DNA from: Siccirubricoccus deserti
GTDB lineage: Bacteria; Pseudomonadota; Alphaproteobacteria; Acetobacterales; Acetobacteraceae
Direction of reading: 5' to 3'
Assembly (NCBI RefSeq): GCF_014283215.1
Contig: NZ_JACOMF010000035.1
Span: 1 to 53,477, forward strand
Length of the DNA stretch: 53,477 nt
This document shows, piece by piece, positions 15,963 through 23,856 of the stretch. How positions within the stretch are numbered: the first letter of the stretch is position 1; each line of letters begins with the position of its first letter. Below the pieces are notes generated by a model that saw only the letters and a program-made list of their open reading frames with translations, did no database searches and was not told where the DNA came from. A program made the position numbers and the translations under genes.

Positions 15963-16910
15963 ATGGACAAGCCGGAGCTTCTGGTGCTGGGCGATCTGCC
16001 CGACTGGGACCTCGCCGCCATGGCCGAGCGTTACACCCTGCACCTGCTCTATGAAGCGCCAGACCCGGAGGCCCTGCTGGCGCGCCACGCCGGGAATATC
16101 CGCGGCATCGTCACCAAGGGCGAGATCGGCGCTAGCGCGGCCCTGCTGGACCGGCTGCCGAGGCTGGAGATCGTCGCCTGCTACGGCGTCGGCGTCGATG
16201 CCATCGACCGGCCCTGGTGCGCCGCCCATGGCATTCCGGTCACCAACACCCCGGATGTGCTGACCGAGGATATGGCCGACATGGCCTTCGCCCTGCTGCT
16301 CGGCGCGGCGCGGCGCATCCCCGCCGCCGATGCCTGAGTGCGGCAGGGGCGCTGGGCGACGGAGGGGTCGATGCCGCTGACCACGCGGGTCTGGGGCAAG
16401 CGGCTCGGCATCGTCGGGCTGGGGCGGATCGGCCGGGCGGTGGCGCGGCGGGCGGAGGGGTTCGGCATGCCGGTCGCCTACAGCGGCCGGGCAAAGAAGC
16501 CGGACCTTCCCTATGCCTATTACCCGACCCCGGCGGCGCTGGCGCCGCAGGTGGAGATCATGGTCTGCTGCGCCATGGGCGGCCCCACGACCCAGGGGCT
16601 GATTGACGCTGCGGCGATCGCCGCCCTGCCGCCCGGGGCGATCTTCGTCAATGTCTCGCGCGGCTCCTGCGTCGATGAGCCGGCGCTGCTGGCGGCGATC
16701 CGCGCCGGCCGCATCGGGCTGGCCGCGCTCGACGTGTTCTGGAACGAGCCGGCGATCGCCGCCGAACTCAGCACTCTGCCGAATGTCCTGCTGGCGCCGC
16801 ATGCCGCCAGCGGCACGGTGGAGACCAGGAAGGCCATGGGCCGGCTGATGCAGGACAACCTCGCCGCCCATTTCGCCGGCCGGCCCCTGCCGACGGAGAT
16901 CCGGCCATGA
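15963..16910 (+). pseudogene. D-2-hydroxyacid dehydrogenase (2-ketogluconate/glyoxylate reductase type), interrupted by one in-frame stop
   Basis: Residues 1-124 give the N-terminal substrate domain (CYGVGVDAIDRPWCAA, TNTPDVLTEDMADMAF). An in-frame TGA at 16335-16337 then interrupts the protein. Reading on in the same frame, VRQGRWATEG joins directly to the NAD domain GIVGLGRIG, NVSRGSCVDE, NEPAI and LAPHAASGT. There is no frameshift and no missing sequence, so a single TGG-to-TGA change would explain it. The catalytic Arg, Glu and His all lie after the stop. A start at 16338 (GTG) or nearby could yield the NAD domain alone, which would probably be inactive. Its end overlaps the idnD-like start (ATGA). 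A sequencing error cannot be excluded. Confidence 0.85.
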
Positions 16911-17941
16911 GCCGCGCCATCGTCATCCACGGCCCCCGCGACCTGCGGGTGGAGGCGCGGGAGGACGCAGCGCCGGGGGCGGGCCAGATCGCTATCCGCA
17001 TCGGCCGCGGCGGCATCTGCGGCTCCGATCTGCATTACTACCAGCACGGCGGCTTCGGCGCGGTCCGGCTGCGGGAGCCGATGGTGCTGGGGCATGAGAT
17101 CGCCGGCACCGTCGCGGCGCTCGGGGAGGGGGTCTCCGGTCTCGCGGTGGGCCAGGCGGTTGCGGTGAACCCCAGCCTGCCCTGCGGCGCCTGCCGGCAT
17201 TGCCTGGGCGACCGGCCGAACCACTGCCTCGACATGCGCTTCTACGGCAGCGCCATGCGGCTGCCGCATGTCCAGGGCGGCTTCTCCGAGACGCTGGTCT
17301 GCGAGGCCGCCCGCGCGGTGCCGCTGCCGCCCGGCATGACGCTGGAATGCGCCGCCTTCGCCGAGCCGCTGGCGGTCTGCCTGCACGCCGCCCGCCAGGC
17401 CGGGTCGCTGCTCGGGGCGCGGGTGCTGGTCACCGGGGCGGGGCCGATCGGCAATCTCGCCATCGCCGTGGCGCGGCATGCCGGGGCCCGCGAGATCGTG
17501 GTCACCGACCTGCATGCGACACCGCTGCTGACCGCGCGGCGGATGGGCGCGGACCGCACCGTCGCGGTCGGCGAGGACACCGAGGCGCTGGCCTCCTACG
17601 CCCTGGACAAGGGGCATTTCGACGTGGTGTTCGAGGCCTCGGGCAGCGGCGCGGCGCTGGCCGCGGCCATCCAGGTGGCGCGGCCGCAGGCCACCATCGT
17701 CCAGCTTGGCCTCGGCGGCGATGTCGGCCTGCCGCTCTCGGCACTGGTGGCGAAGGAGATCACCCTGCGCGGCACCTTCCGCTTCCACGCGGAATTCGCC
17801 CTGGCGGTGGAGGTGCTGGCGCGCGGCGGCATCGATCCCATGCCGCTGCTGAGCGCGACCCTGCCGGCCGAGGAGGCGGTGGCGGCCTTCGAACTGGCCG
17901 GCGACCGCAGCCGGGCGATGAAGGTGCAGCTCAGCTTCTGA
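16907..17941 (+). CDS. idnD: L-idonate 5-dehydrogenase-like zinc alcohol dehydrogenase
   Basis: A 344-residue medium-chain dehydrogenase that would oxidise L-idonate to 5-ketogluconate. Catalytic zinc ligands are C38 (GGICGSD) and H63-E64 (LGHEIAG). The structural-zinc cysteines are C93, C96, C99 and C107 (CGACRHC...NHC). The NAD loop is GAGPIGN. SDLHYYQHGGFG matches idonate dehydrogenases. It is translationally coupled to the broken 2-hydroxyacid dehydrogenase. Together with the divergent idnO-like gene this makes a compact idonate/ketogluconate set. Sorbitol or another polyol is an alternative substrate. Confidence 0.85.
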   Translation: MSRAIVIHGPRDLRVEAREDAAPGAGQIAIRIGRGGICGSDLHYYQHGGFGAVRLREPMVLGHEIAGTVAALGEGVSGLAVGQAVAVNPSLPCGACRHCLGDRPNHCLDMRFYGSAMRLPHVQGGFSETLVCEAARAVPLPPGMTLECAAFAEPLAVCLHAARQAGSLLGARVLVTGAGPIGNLAIAVARHAGAREIVVTDLHATPLLTARRMGADRTVAVGEDTEALASYALDKGHFDVVFEASGSGAALAAAIQVARPQATIVQLGLGGDVGLPLSALVAKEITLRGTFRFHAEFALAVEVLARGGIDPMPLLSATLPAEEAVAAFELAGDRSRAMKVQLSF

Positions 17942-18034
17942 GCCGGCCCGCGGGGCGATGGCCCGGCCCCGGCTTGATCGGGGCGCCCCGCTGGACCAAT
18001 CTCGGCCGCAGACCAGGAAGGATTGTTGCAATCG

Positions 18035-19039
18035 ATGCGTGCCCTCGTGCTGCGCCAGCATGGCGATCTGGACCGGCTGGCGCTGGAAGCGGACTACCCT
18101 ACGCCGAAGCCTGGTCCGGGCCAGGTGGTGATCCGCGTCCGCGCCTCCTCCTTCAACTATCATGACGTCTTCACCGTGAAGGGCATGCCCGGCATCAAGG
18201 TGCCGATGCCGGTGGTCATCGGCCTCGACATGGCCGGCGAGATCGCCGAGCTCGGTCCGGAGGTCGCCGGCTGGTCAACCGGCGAGCGCGTCATGGTCAA
18301 CCCCATCAACAAGGCCAAGGGCCTGATGGGCGAGATGCTGGATGGCGGCATGGCGGAGTACTGTCTGGTCGAGGCGGCGCAGCTGATCCGCATCCCCACT
18401 GGCGTCAGCTTCGAGCAGGCGGCGTCGCTGCCGGTGGCCTATGGCACCGCGCACCGGATGATCGTGACCCACAAGACCATCAAGGCCGGGGACAATGTGC
18501 TGATCCTCGGCGCCTCGGGCGGCGTCGGCACCGGCTGCGTGCTGCTGGCGAAGCAGCTCGGCGCCTATGTCGTCGCGGCCGCAGGCAGCGCGGAGAAGTG
18601 CGAGCGGCTGAAGGAGATCGGCGCCGACGAGGCGATCAATTACAACGAGGTCGATTTCTCGAAGTGGGCGATCCAGCGCTTCGGCAAGCCGCAGCGCCGC
18701 AGCTACGAGGGCGGCGTCGACGTCCTGATCAACTACACCGGCGGCGACACCTGGGCCCCCGGGCTGCGCTGCGTGAAGCGCGGCGGCAAGATCCTGGTCT
18801 GCGGCGCGACGGCTGGCTTCGACCCGAAGGAGGATCTCCGCTTTATCTGGACCTTCGAGTTGCAGGTGATCGGCAGCAACAGCTTCTACAACGAGGATTT
18901 CGAATCGCTGCTCGGCATGATCCAGCGCGGCGAGATGAAGCCGGTGATCGACACGGTGGTGCCGCTGGAGAAGGCCGCCGAGGGGCTGGCGCTGATCCGC
19001 GACCGCAAGGTCATGGGCAAGGTGGTGGTGACGCCATGA
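18035..19039 (+). CDS. Zinc-free medium-chain reductase (NADPH:quinone oxidoreductase-like)
   Basis: A 334-residue MDR-superfamily enzyme without the structural-zinc cysteine cluster. The N-terminal GroES-like domain includes SSFNYHDVF and GLDMAGEI; the nucleotide loop is GASGGVGTG. It could reduce quinones or enoyl-CoA-type double bonds. ATG 18035 is chosen because homology begins at MRALVLRQHG; TTG codons at 18023 and 18026 lie closer to the AGGAAGG site and are possible starts. Its stop overlaps the thioesterase start (ATGA), placing it first in a four-gene plus-strand operon. Confidence 0.85.
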   Translation: MRALVLRQHGDLDRLALEADYPTPKPGPGQVVIRVRASSFNYHDVFTVKGMPGIKVPMPVVIGLDMAGEIAELGPEVAGWSTGERVMVNPINKAKGLMGEMLDGGMAEYCLVEAAQLIRIPTGVSFEQAASLPVAYGTAHRMIVTHKTIKAGDNVLILGASGGVGTGCVLLAKQLGAYVVAAAGSAEKCERLKEIGADEAINYNEVDFSKWAIQRFGKPQRRSYEGGVDVLINYTGGDTWAPGLRCVKRGGKILVCGATAGFDPKEDLRFIWTFELQVIGSNSFYNEDFESLLGMIQRGEMKPVIDTVVPLEKAAEGLALIRDRKVMGKVVVTP

Positions 19040-19446
19040 CCATCTCCCTCGAGGAAGCCCAGGCGCTCGTCACCCGCGCGCCCTACCACAAATGGCTCGG
19101 CCTGAAGGTCGAGGCGGTCGGGCAGGGCGAGATCACCATCCGCGCCACCTGGCGCGAGGAATGGGTGGTGAATCCGGACCGCCGCTACACCCATGGCGGC
19201 ATCCTCGCCGCGCTGGTCGACCTCGCCGCCGATTGGGCGCTCGGGATCGAGCTGGGGCGCGGCATCCCGACCGTCGACATGCGGGTCGACTACCATCGCG
19301 CCGCCATGCCGGGCGACCTGATCTGCAAAGGCAAGGTGGTGCGGCAGGGCGGCATGGTCTCGGTGGCGGAGGCCGCCATCTACGACCTCGACGGCAAGCT
19401 CTGCGCCTCCGGCCGCGGCACCTACCTCACCGCGCCGCCGAAGTGA
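19036..19446 (+). CDS. PaaI-type hotdog thioesterase
   Basis: A 136-residue single hotdog domain. The helix signature YTHGGILAALVDLAADWAL is that of PaaI/YbgC-like acyl-CoA thioesterases, and TVDMRVDYHRAAMPGD is the usual second half. It would hydrolyse aryl- or acyl-CoA and release free CoA when an intermediate accumulates. It overlaps both neighbours (ATGA upstream, GTGA downstream) and sits directly before a CoA ligase, so the pair could recycle stalled CoA esters. Confidence 0.87.
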   Translation: MTISLEEAQALVTRAPYHKWLGLKVEAVGQGEITIRATWREEWVVNPDRRYTHGGILAALVDLAADWALGIELGRGIPTVDMRVDYHRAAMPGDLICKGKVVRQGGMVSVAEAAIYDLDGKLCASGRGTYLTAPPK

Positions 19447-20912
19447 CCGGCTTCACCAACCTGGGCGCGCTGATCGACCGCGCCCGGGACCCGGCCAAGC
19501 CGGCGCTGATCGACCTCTCGGGCGCGGCGCCGCGCGAGGTGAGCTACGCGGAACTCGACGCGCTGAGCAATGCCGCGGCGCGCGGGCTGCTGCGGCGGGG
19601 GCTCAGGCGCGGCGACCGGGTCGGCATCCTCGCCGCCAATTCAACCGAATTCCTGGCGGCGCTGAACGGCGCGATGCGTGCCGGGCTGGTCGCCGTGCCG
19701 GTGAACTGGCGCTTCCCGCCGGCAACGGTCGAATACGTGCTGCGCAACAGCGGCGCCGCACTGGTGCTGACCGATGCCGCCCGCGCCGCCGCGGTGCCGG
19801 AGGGCGTGCCGGGCATCACCTTCGGCAGCGCCGCATGGGATGCGCTGCTCGATCCCGGCGATTTCACCCCGGTGATGCCGGAGCCGGCGGAGCCGGCCCT
19901 CTTCCTCTACACCTCCGGCTCCACCGGCCGGCCAAAGGGTGTGGTGCTGTCGCACCAGTCGCATCTCTGGGTGGTGGAGCAGCGACTGGCCGGCGCCGAC
20001 ATGGCGCGGGAGAGGGTGCTGATCGCCGCGCCGCTCTATCACATGAACGGGCTGGCGCTGGCCCAGCTTGCCTCGGCCGCCCACATCACCGTGGTGCTGC
20101 TGCCGGCCTTCGAGGCGCGCAGCTACATCCGCGCCATCGGCGCGCACCGCGTCACCTGGATCACCGGCGTGCCGCCGATGATGGCGATGCTGCTGCAGGA
20201 GCGGGAGACGCTGACGGCGACCGACACCAGCTGCGTCCGCCATGTCCGCTGCGGCTCCGCGCCGGTCTCGCCGGCGCTGGTGGCGGCGATCCGGGCGGCC
20301 TTCCCGCAGGCCGGTTTCGTCAACGGCTACGGCACCACGGAAGCCGGGCCGGTGGTGTTCGGCAGGCATCCGGAGGGCATCCCGACCCCGCCGCTCTCGG
20401 TCGGCTACCCGCATCCGGCGGTGGAACTGCGCCTGAACGCCGACAATGTGCTGGAGCAGAAATGCCCGGCGCTGATGAACGGCTACTGGAACCGCCCCGA
20501 CCTGAAATCGCCGCTGACCCCGGATGGCTTCTACGTCACCGGCGATGTCTTCCACCGCGACGAGAACGGCTTCTTCACCGTGGTCGGCCGGATCGACGAC
20601 ATGTTCATCTCGGGCGGGGAGAACATCTTCCCGAGCGAGGTGGAGAAGGTCCTGGAGAGCCATCCGGCGGTCGAGCAATCCGCCGTCATCCCGGTGCCGG
20701 ACGCCATCAAGGGGACCAAGCCCGTTGCCTTCGTGGTGCGGCGCGGGGCGGTGGATGAAGCCGCGCTGAAGGCCCATGCCCTGGAGCATGCCCCCGCCTA
20801 TATGCACCCACGGCGTATCTGGTTCCTCGATGCGCTGCCGCTGATGGGGACCAACAAGATCGACAAGGCCCGGCTTGCCGCGCTGGCGGCGGAGCGGCTG
20901 GGCGCCGACTGA
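19443..20912 (+). CDS. AMP-dependent acyl-CoA ligase
   Basis: A 489-residue adenylate-forming ligase starting at a GTG that overlaps the thioesterase stop. It has LYTSGSTGRPKG, VNGYGTTEAGPV, GFYVTGDVFHRDENGF, FISGGENIFPSEVEKV and the catalytic lysine in GTNKIDKARL. It is shorter than typical long-chain ligases, closer to short-chain or aromatic acid ligases. A longer open frame begins inside the thioesterase gene and is rejected. With the oxidoreductase and thioesterase it forms a catabolic unit for an unidentified acid. Confidence 0.88.
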   Translation: MTGFTNLGALIDRARDPAKPALIDLSGAAPREVSYAELDALSNAAARGLLRRGLRRGDRVGILAANSTEFLAALNGAMRAGLVAVPVNWRFPPATVEYVLRNSGAALVLTDAARAAAVPEGVPGITFGSAAWDALLDPGDFTPVMPEPAEPALFLYTSGSTGRPKGVVLSHQSHLWVVEQRLAGADMARERVLIAAPLYHMNGLALAQLASAAHITVVLLPAFEARSYIRAIGAHRVTWITGVPPMMAMLLQERETLTATDTSCVRHVRCGSAPVSPALVAAIRAAFPQAGFVNGYGTTEAGPVVFGRHPEGIPTPPLSVGYPHPAVELRLNADNVLEQKCPALMNGYWNRPDLKSPLTPDGFYVTGDVFHRDENGFFTVVGRIDDMFISGGENIFPSEVEKVLESHPAVEQSAVIPVPDAIKGTKPVAFVVRRGAVDEAALKAHALEHAPAYMHPRRIWFLDALPLMGTNKIDKARLAALAAERLGAD

Positions 20913-20990
20913 ACCGCCGCGCCAGCGGGCGCGGCCCAGGAAACCGCCGGGGGGAAGCGCCGTCACTCCAGCCTATGGAGAATGACGAGC

Positions 20991-21950
20991 ATGTTTCGAC
21001 GCCACCTGCTTGCCGTGCCGGCGCTGGCCGCCTGGCCGGCCCGCGCCCAGGGCTTCCCGAACCGGCCGGTCACCATGATCGTGCCCTATGCGCCCGGCGG
21101 CTCGGCCGATGTGCTGGCCCGGGTGATCGGCCCGCCGATGGGGGAGTTCCTCGGCCAGTCCGTGGTGGTGGAACTGCGGCCGGGCGCCGGCGGCAACATC
21201 GGCGCCGCCCATGTCGCGCTGAACGCGAGGGCGGATGGCCATATCATCCTCTTCGCCTCGCTCTCGCTCTCCACCGCGCCGGCGCTGCAATCGATTCCCT
21301 TTGACCCGCTGCGCGACCTGGTCGCCGTCGCCGGGCTCGGCGCCATCCCGAATCTGCTGGTGGTCTCCCCGAAAAGCCCGTTCCACGGCGTCGCCGACGT
21401 CATCTCCGCGGCGCGGATGAAGCCGCGCGAGATCTCCTACGGCAGCAGCGGCCCCGGTACCGGCAGCCACCTGGCCGGGGCGCTGCTCGGCGCCGAGGCG
21501 GGGGTGGAGCTGCTCCATGTGCCCTATCGCGGCTCCGGCGCGGTCTACCCCGATCTGATCGCGCAGCGCATCAGCATCCTGCTCGACGTGATGGGCAGTT
21601 CGGCGCCCCAGGCGGCGGCCGGCGCGGTGCGGCCGATCGGCATCACCGCGAAGCAGCGGGCGGCGGCCTTCCCGGAGGTGCCGACCATCGCCGAGCAGGG
21701 TATCGCCGGCTATGAATTCCTCACCTGGTTCGGCTTCTTCGCCCGCAGCGGCACGCCGGAGCCGGCGCGGGCCAGGCTGGAAGCGGCCATCCACCATGCC
21801 GTCGCCACGCCGGAGGTGCAGGAACGGCTGGCCCAGGCCAGCGCGGTCCCGCTGCCGGCGGATGGCGCCGGCTTCGGCGCCTGGTTTGCGGCGGAGGTCG
21901 CGCGCTGGAGGGGCATGGTCCAGGCCGGCAGCCTGGCGCAGCTCGGTTAG
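20991..21950 (+). CDS. Tripartite tricarboxylate transporter receptor, TctC/Bug family
   Basis: A 319-residue periplasmic receptor with a signal peptide (RRHLLAVPALAAWPARAQ), then FPNRPVTMIVPYAPGGSAD, ELRPGAGGNIGAAHVA, YGSSGPGTGSHLAG and HVPYRGSGAVYPDL. An ATG at 20982 also exists, but GGAG is correctly spaced only for 20991. It lies 78 nt after the CoA ligase and probably belongs to that operon, delivering the acid that the ligase activates. No TctA/TctB membrane subunits are encoded nearby. Confidence 0.88.
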   Translation: MFRRHLLAVPALAAWPARAQGFPNRPVTMIVPYAPGGSADVLARVIGPPMGEFLGQSVVVELRPGAGGNIGAAHVALNARADGHIILFASLSLSTAPALQSIPFDPLRDLVAVAGLGAIPNLLVVSPKSPFHGVADVISAARMKPREISYGSSGPGTGSHLAGALLGAEAGVELLHVPYRGSGAVYPDLIAQRISILLDVMGSSAPQAAAGAVRPIGITAKQRAAAFPEVPTIAEQGIAGYEFLTWFGFFARSGTPEPARARLEAAIHHAVATPEVQERLAQASAVPLPADGAGFGAWFAAEVARWRGMVQAGSLAQLG

Positions 21951-22142
21951 GATGGATCGCCACGCAGCGTCCCCGGACCCGCGGCGCGCCCATTGCCCAT
22001 CATGCACGGGATCGGCCCGTGCATCCGGCTTTGCTGCGAAGGCAAGGAATTGGGGAGGCCGATCAGGTCCCGCCATGACGATTGCGGGTGAAGGTGAGGG
22101 CGGCCACGCCGGGCAGAGGCACTCCGGCTGGCGGGGCCTGCC

Positions 22143-22679
22143 TCAGCGCCATGGCGAGGAGGTGACCTGCCCGCTCCAGCCATCCACCAGCAGCCGCATC
22201 GGCATGCCCGAGGCATCCCGCGCCCGCAGCCGCCAGGCGCCGTGCTGCCACTCCACCTCGGTCACCGTGCCGTAGCCGGCACGCCCGGCCGCGGCGATGG
22301 CGGCGGCGGCATTCACCGGCGCGACCTGGGCCAGACGGTCCCGGTCCAGGGGCGTATCGCGGCAGGTCACCACCGCGCCATCCGGGCGGATCATCCGCCG
22401 CGGCTCGAACTCCCCGTCCTTGTCCCACTGGCCGAGCAGTTCCACCGTCTCGCCGGCCACCGCGCGGATGGCACAATCCTCGGCATCCACCCGCACTGGC
22501 CGGTCATCCTCCCGCCGAAGCTGCATCCTCTCCCGCCCCACCGTCTCGACCACGCCGGTGATCCGCTGCAGCCCTGCCTCGCCCCGCCGGTCGGAAGCCA
22601 GGGCCACGGCTGAGGGGACCAGCCCCACCAGCGCCATCAGCATCGCCAGCCGCACCAGGGAATCGTCCATGCCGAACAT
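22143..22679 (-). CDS. Secreted/periplasmic protein with C-terminal PepSY-like domain
   Basis: A 178-residue protein with an N-terminal hydrophobic segment (LAMLMALVGLVPSAVALA) that looks like a signal peptide. A middle beta-rich part follows (GVVETVGRERMQLRRED), then a C-terminal block (AAAIAAAGRAGYGTVTEVEW to LLVDGWSGQVTSS) with the helix-plus-strands pattern of PepSY domains. A GGAG site precedes the ATG. It is divergent from a second PepSY protein and a two-component system, with a shared promoter region, so it is probably a target or modulator of that system. I do not recognise a named family. Confidence 0.7.
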   Translation of the reverse strand: MFGMDDSLVRLAMLMALVGLVPSAVALASDRRGEAGLQRITGVVETVGRERMQLRREDDRPVRVDAEDCAIRAVAGETVELLGQWDKDGEFEPRRMIRPDGAVVTCRDTPLDRDRLAQVAPVNAAAAIAAAGRAGYGTVTEVEWQHGAWRLRARDASGMPMRLLVDGWSGQVTSSPWR

Positions 22680-22806
22680 CCGCCAATCTCCATGCTGTTG
22701 TTGCGGGGCGGAGTCACGCCTTCAGGCATCCGGCCTTCCGGCGATCCGCTCCGGGGCGATGGCTCGCAGCGCCCTCGGTCTCTCGTGGCGGAGCATGACG
22801 AGGGGA

Positions 22807-22848
22807 GGCTGAACCTTCGCTGAGCGTGCCGTTCAGCCTGGGTTCAGC
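22807..22848. promoter_or_regulatory. Possible response-regulator box between the PepSY genes
   Basis: GTTCAGC occurs at 22831 and again at 22842, an exact 11-bp spacing like the direct repeats bound by PhoP/OmpR-family regulators. The same sequence inverted (GGCTGAAC) lies at 22807-22814. The site is 23-64 nt upstream of the PepSY-regulator-kinase operon, in the promoter shared with the divergent PepSY gene. It suggests autoregulation by the response regulator at 23191. Confidence 0.42.
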
Positions 22849-22870
22849 TTCGGGGGCGCATCCCGGCGCC

Positions 22871-23191
22871 ATGCAGCGTAGGACCATCCTCACCCTGCTC
22901 GGTGGCATGGCGGCCGCCCTCCGGGCGGCGCCCGCGCCGGCGCGCGACGACCAGGACCGTGCCCGGGCGGCGCTTGCCGCCGGCGAGATCCGGCCGCTGT
23001 CCGAGATCCTGGCCGAGGTCGAGCGCCGCTACATCGGTCGAGTGATCGAGGTGGAACTCGACCGCGAGGACGGCCGCTGGGTCTACGAGTTCAAGCTGCT
23101 GCCGCCGAGTGGCCGGGTCTATGAGCTGGAGGTTGACGCCGCCACCGCCGCGCTGCTGAAGAGCAAGGGGCCGGTGCAGGAGCGGCGCTGA
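22871..23191 (+). CDS. PepSY-domain periplasmic protein, first gene of a two-component operon
   Basis: A 106-residue protein. ATG 22871 is preferred because it begins a signal peptide (QRRTILTLLGGMAAALRAAPAPA). The rest is one PepSY domain: LSEILAEVERRYIGRVIEVELDRE, WVYEFKLLPPSGRVYELEVDA. Its stop shares a base with the response-regulator ATG (TGATG), so the two are translationally coupled. Small periplasmic proteins in this position can restrain the sensor kinase, as FeuN does for FeuPQ in rhizobia. That role here is inferred from layout only. Confidence 0.82.
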   Translation: MQRRTILTLLGGMAAALRAAPAPARDDQDRARAALAAGEIRPLSEILAEVERRYIGRVIEVELDREDGRWVYEFKLLPPSGRVYELEVDAATAALLKSKGPVQERR

Positions 23192-23856
23192 TGCGGGTGC
23201 TGGTGGTGGAGGACAGCGCGGCGCTGGCGGCGCAGCTCCGCGCCGCGCTGGCCGAGGCCGGCTTCGTGATGGATGCCGCCGCGGATGGCGAGGAGGCGCT
23301 CTTCCTCGGCGAAACCGAGCCCTATGATGCGGTGGTGCTCGACCTCGGCCTGCCGAAGCTTGACGGGTTGTCGGTGCTGAAGCGCTGGCGCGCGGCCGGA
23401 AGGCGCATGCCGGTGCTGATCCTGACGGCGCGCGACGCCTGGACCGAGAAGGTGGAGGGGCTGAACGCCGGCGCCGACGACTACCTGGCCAAGCCCTTCA
23501 TCATGGCCGAGCTGATCGCCCGGCTGCAGGCGCTGATCCGCCGCGCGCACGGGCTGGCCTCGGCGGAGATCCGGCTCGGCCCGCTGCGCATCGACACCGC
23601 GGCGCGCAGCGTCACCCTGGCCGGCGCCGTGGTGCGGCTGACCGCGCTGGAATACGGCGTGCTGGCCTATCTGGCGCATCACGCCGGCCGGCCGGTCTCG
23701 AAGACCGAGCTGACCGAGCACCTCTACGCCCAGGATTTCGACCGCGACAGCAACACGCTGGAGGTGGTCGTCGCCCGGCTGCGCAAGAAGCTCGGCGGGG
23801 CGCTGATCGAGACCCTGCGCGGCCAGGGCTATCGGCTGGTGGCCGGCAGCGGGTGA
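23191..23856 (+). CDS. OmpR/PhoP-family response regulator
   Basis: A 221-residue regulator. The receiver domain has D8, phospho-acceptor D51 (VVLDLGLPKLDG), T79 and K101 (DDYLAKPF). The C-terminal winged helix includes LTALEYGVLAYLAHHAG, DSNTLEVVVARLRKKLG and TLRGQGYRLV. It overlaps the PepSY gene upstream and the kinase gene downstream (GTGA). It pairs with the PhoQ-like kinase that follows, and the direct repeat at 22831-22848 is a candidate binding site. Confidence 0.95.
   Translation: MRVLVVEDSAALAAQLRAALAEAGFVMDAAADGEEALFLGETEPYDAVVLDLGLPKLDGLSVLKRWRAAGRRMPVLILTARDAWTEKVEGLNAGADDYLAKPFIMAELIARLQALIRRAHGLASAEIRLGPLRIDTAARSVTLAGAVVRLTALEYGVLAYLAHHAGRPVSKTELTEHLYAQDFDRDSNTLEVVVARLRKKLGGALIETLRGQGYRLVAGSG

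Noticed and set aside
16335..16337. TGA as selenocysteine or programmed readthrough
   Set aside because: 2-hydroxyacid dehydrogenases do not use selenocysteine, no SECIS-like structure is evident, and the position is normally an ordinary residue in a linker.
17979..17990. Perfect palindrome CGGGGCGCCCCG after the idnD-like gene
   Set aside because: Too short and purely GC; such palindromes are frequent in sequence of this composition, and there is no T-run.
19092..19442. Extended N-terminus for the third CoA ligase
   Set aside because: It is a shadow of the thioesterase gene; the ligase homology begins at GTG 19443 in a GTGA overlap.
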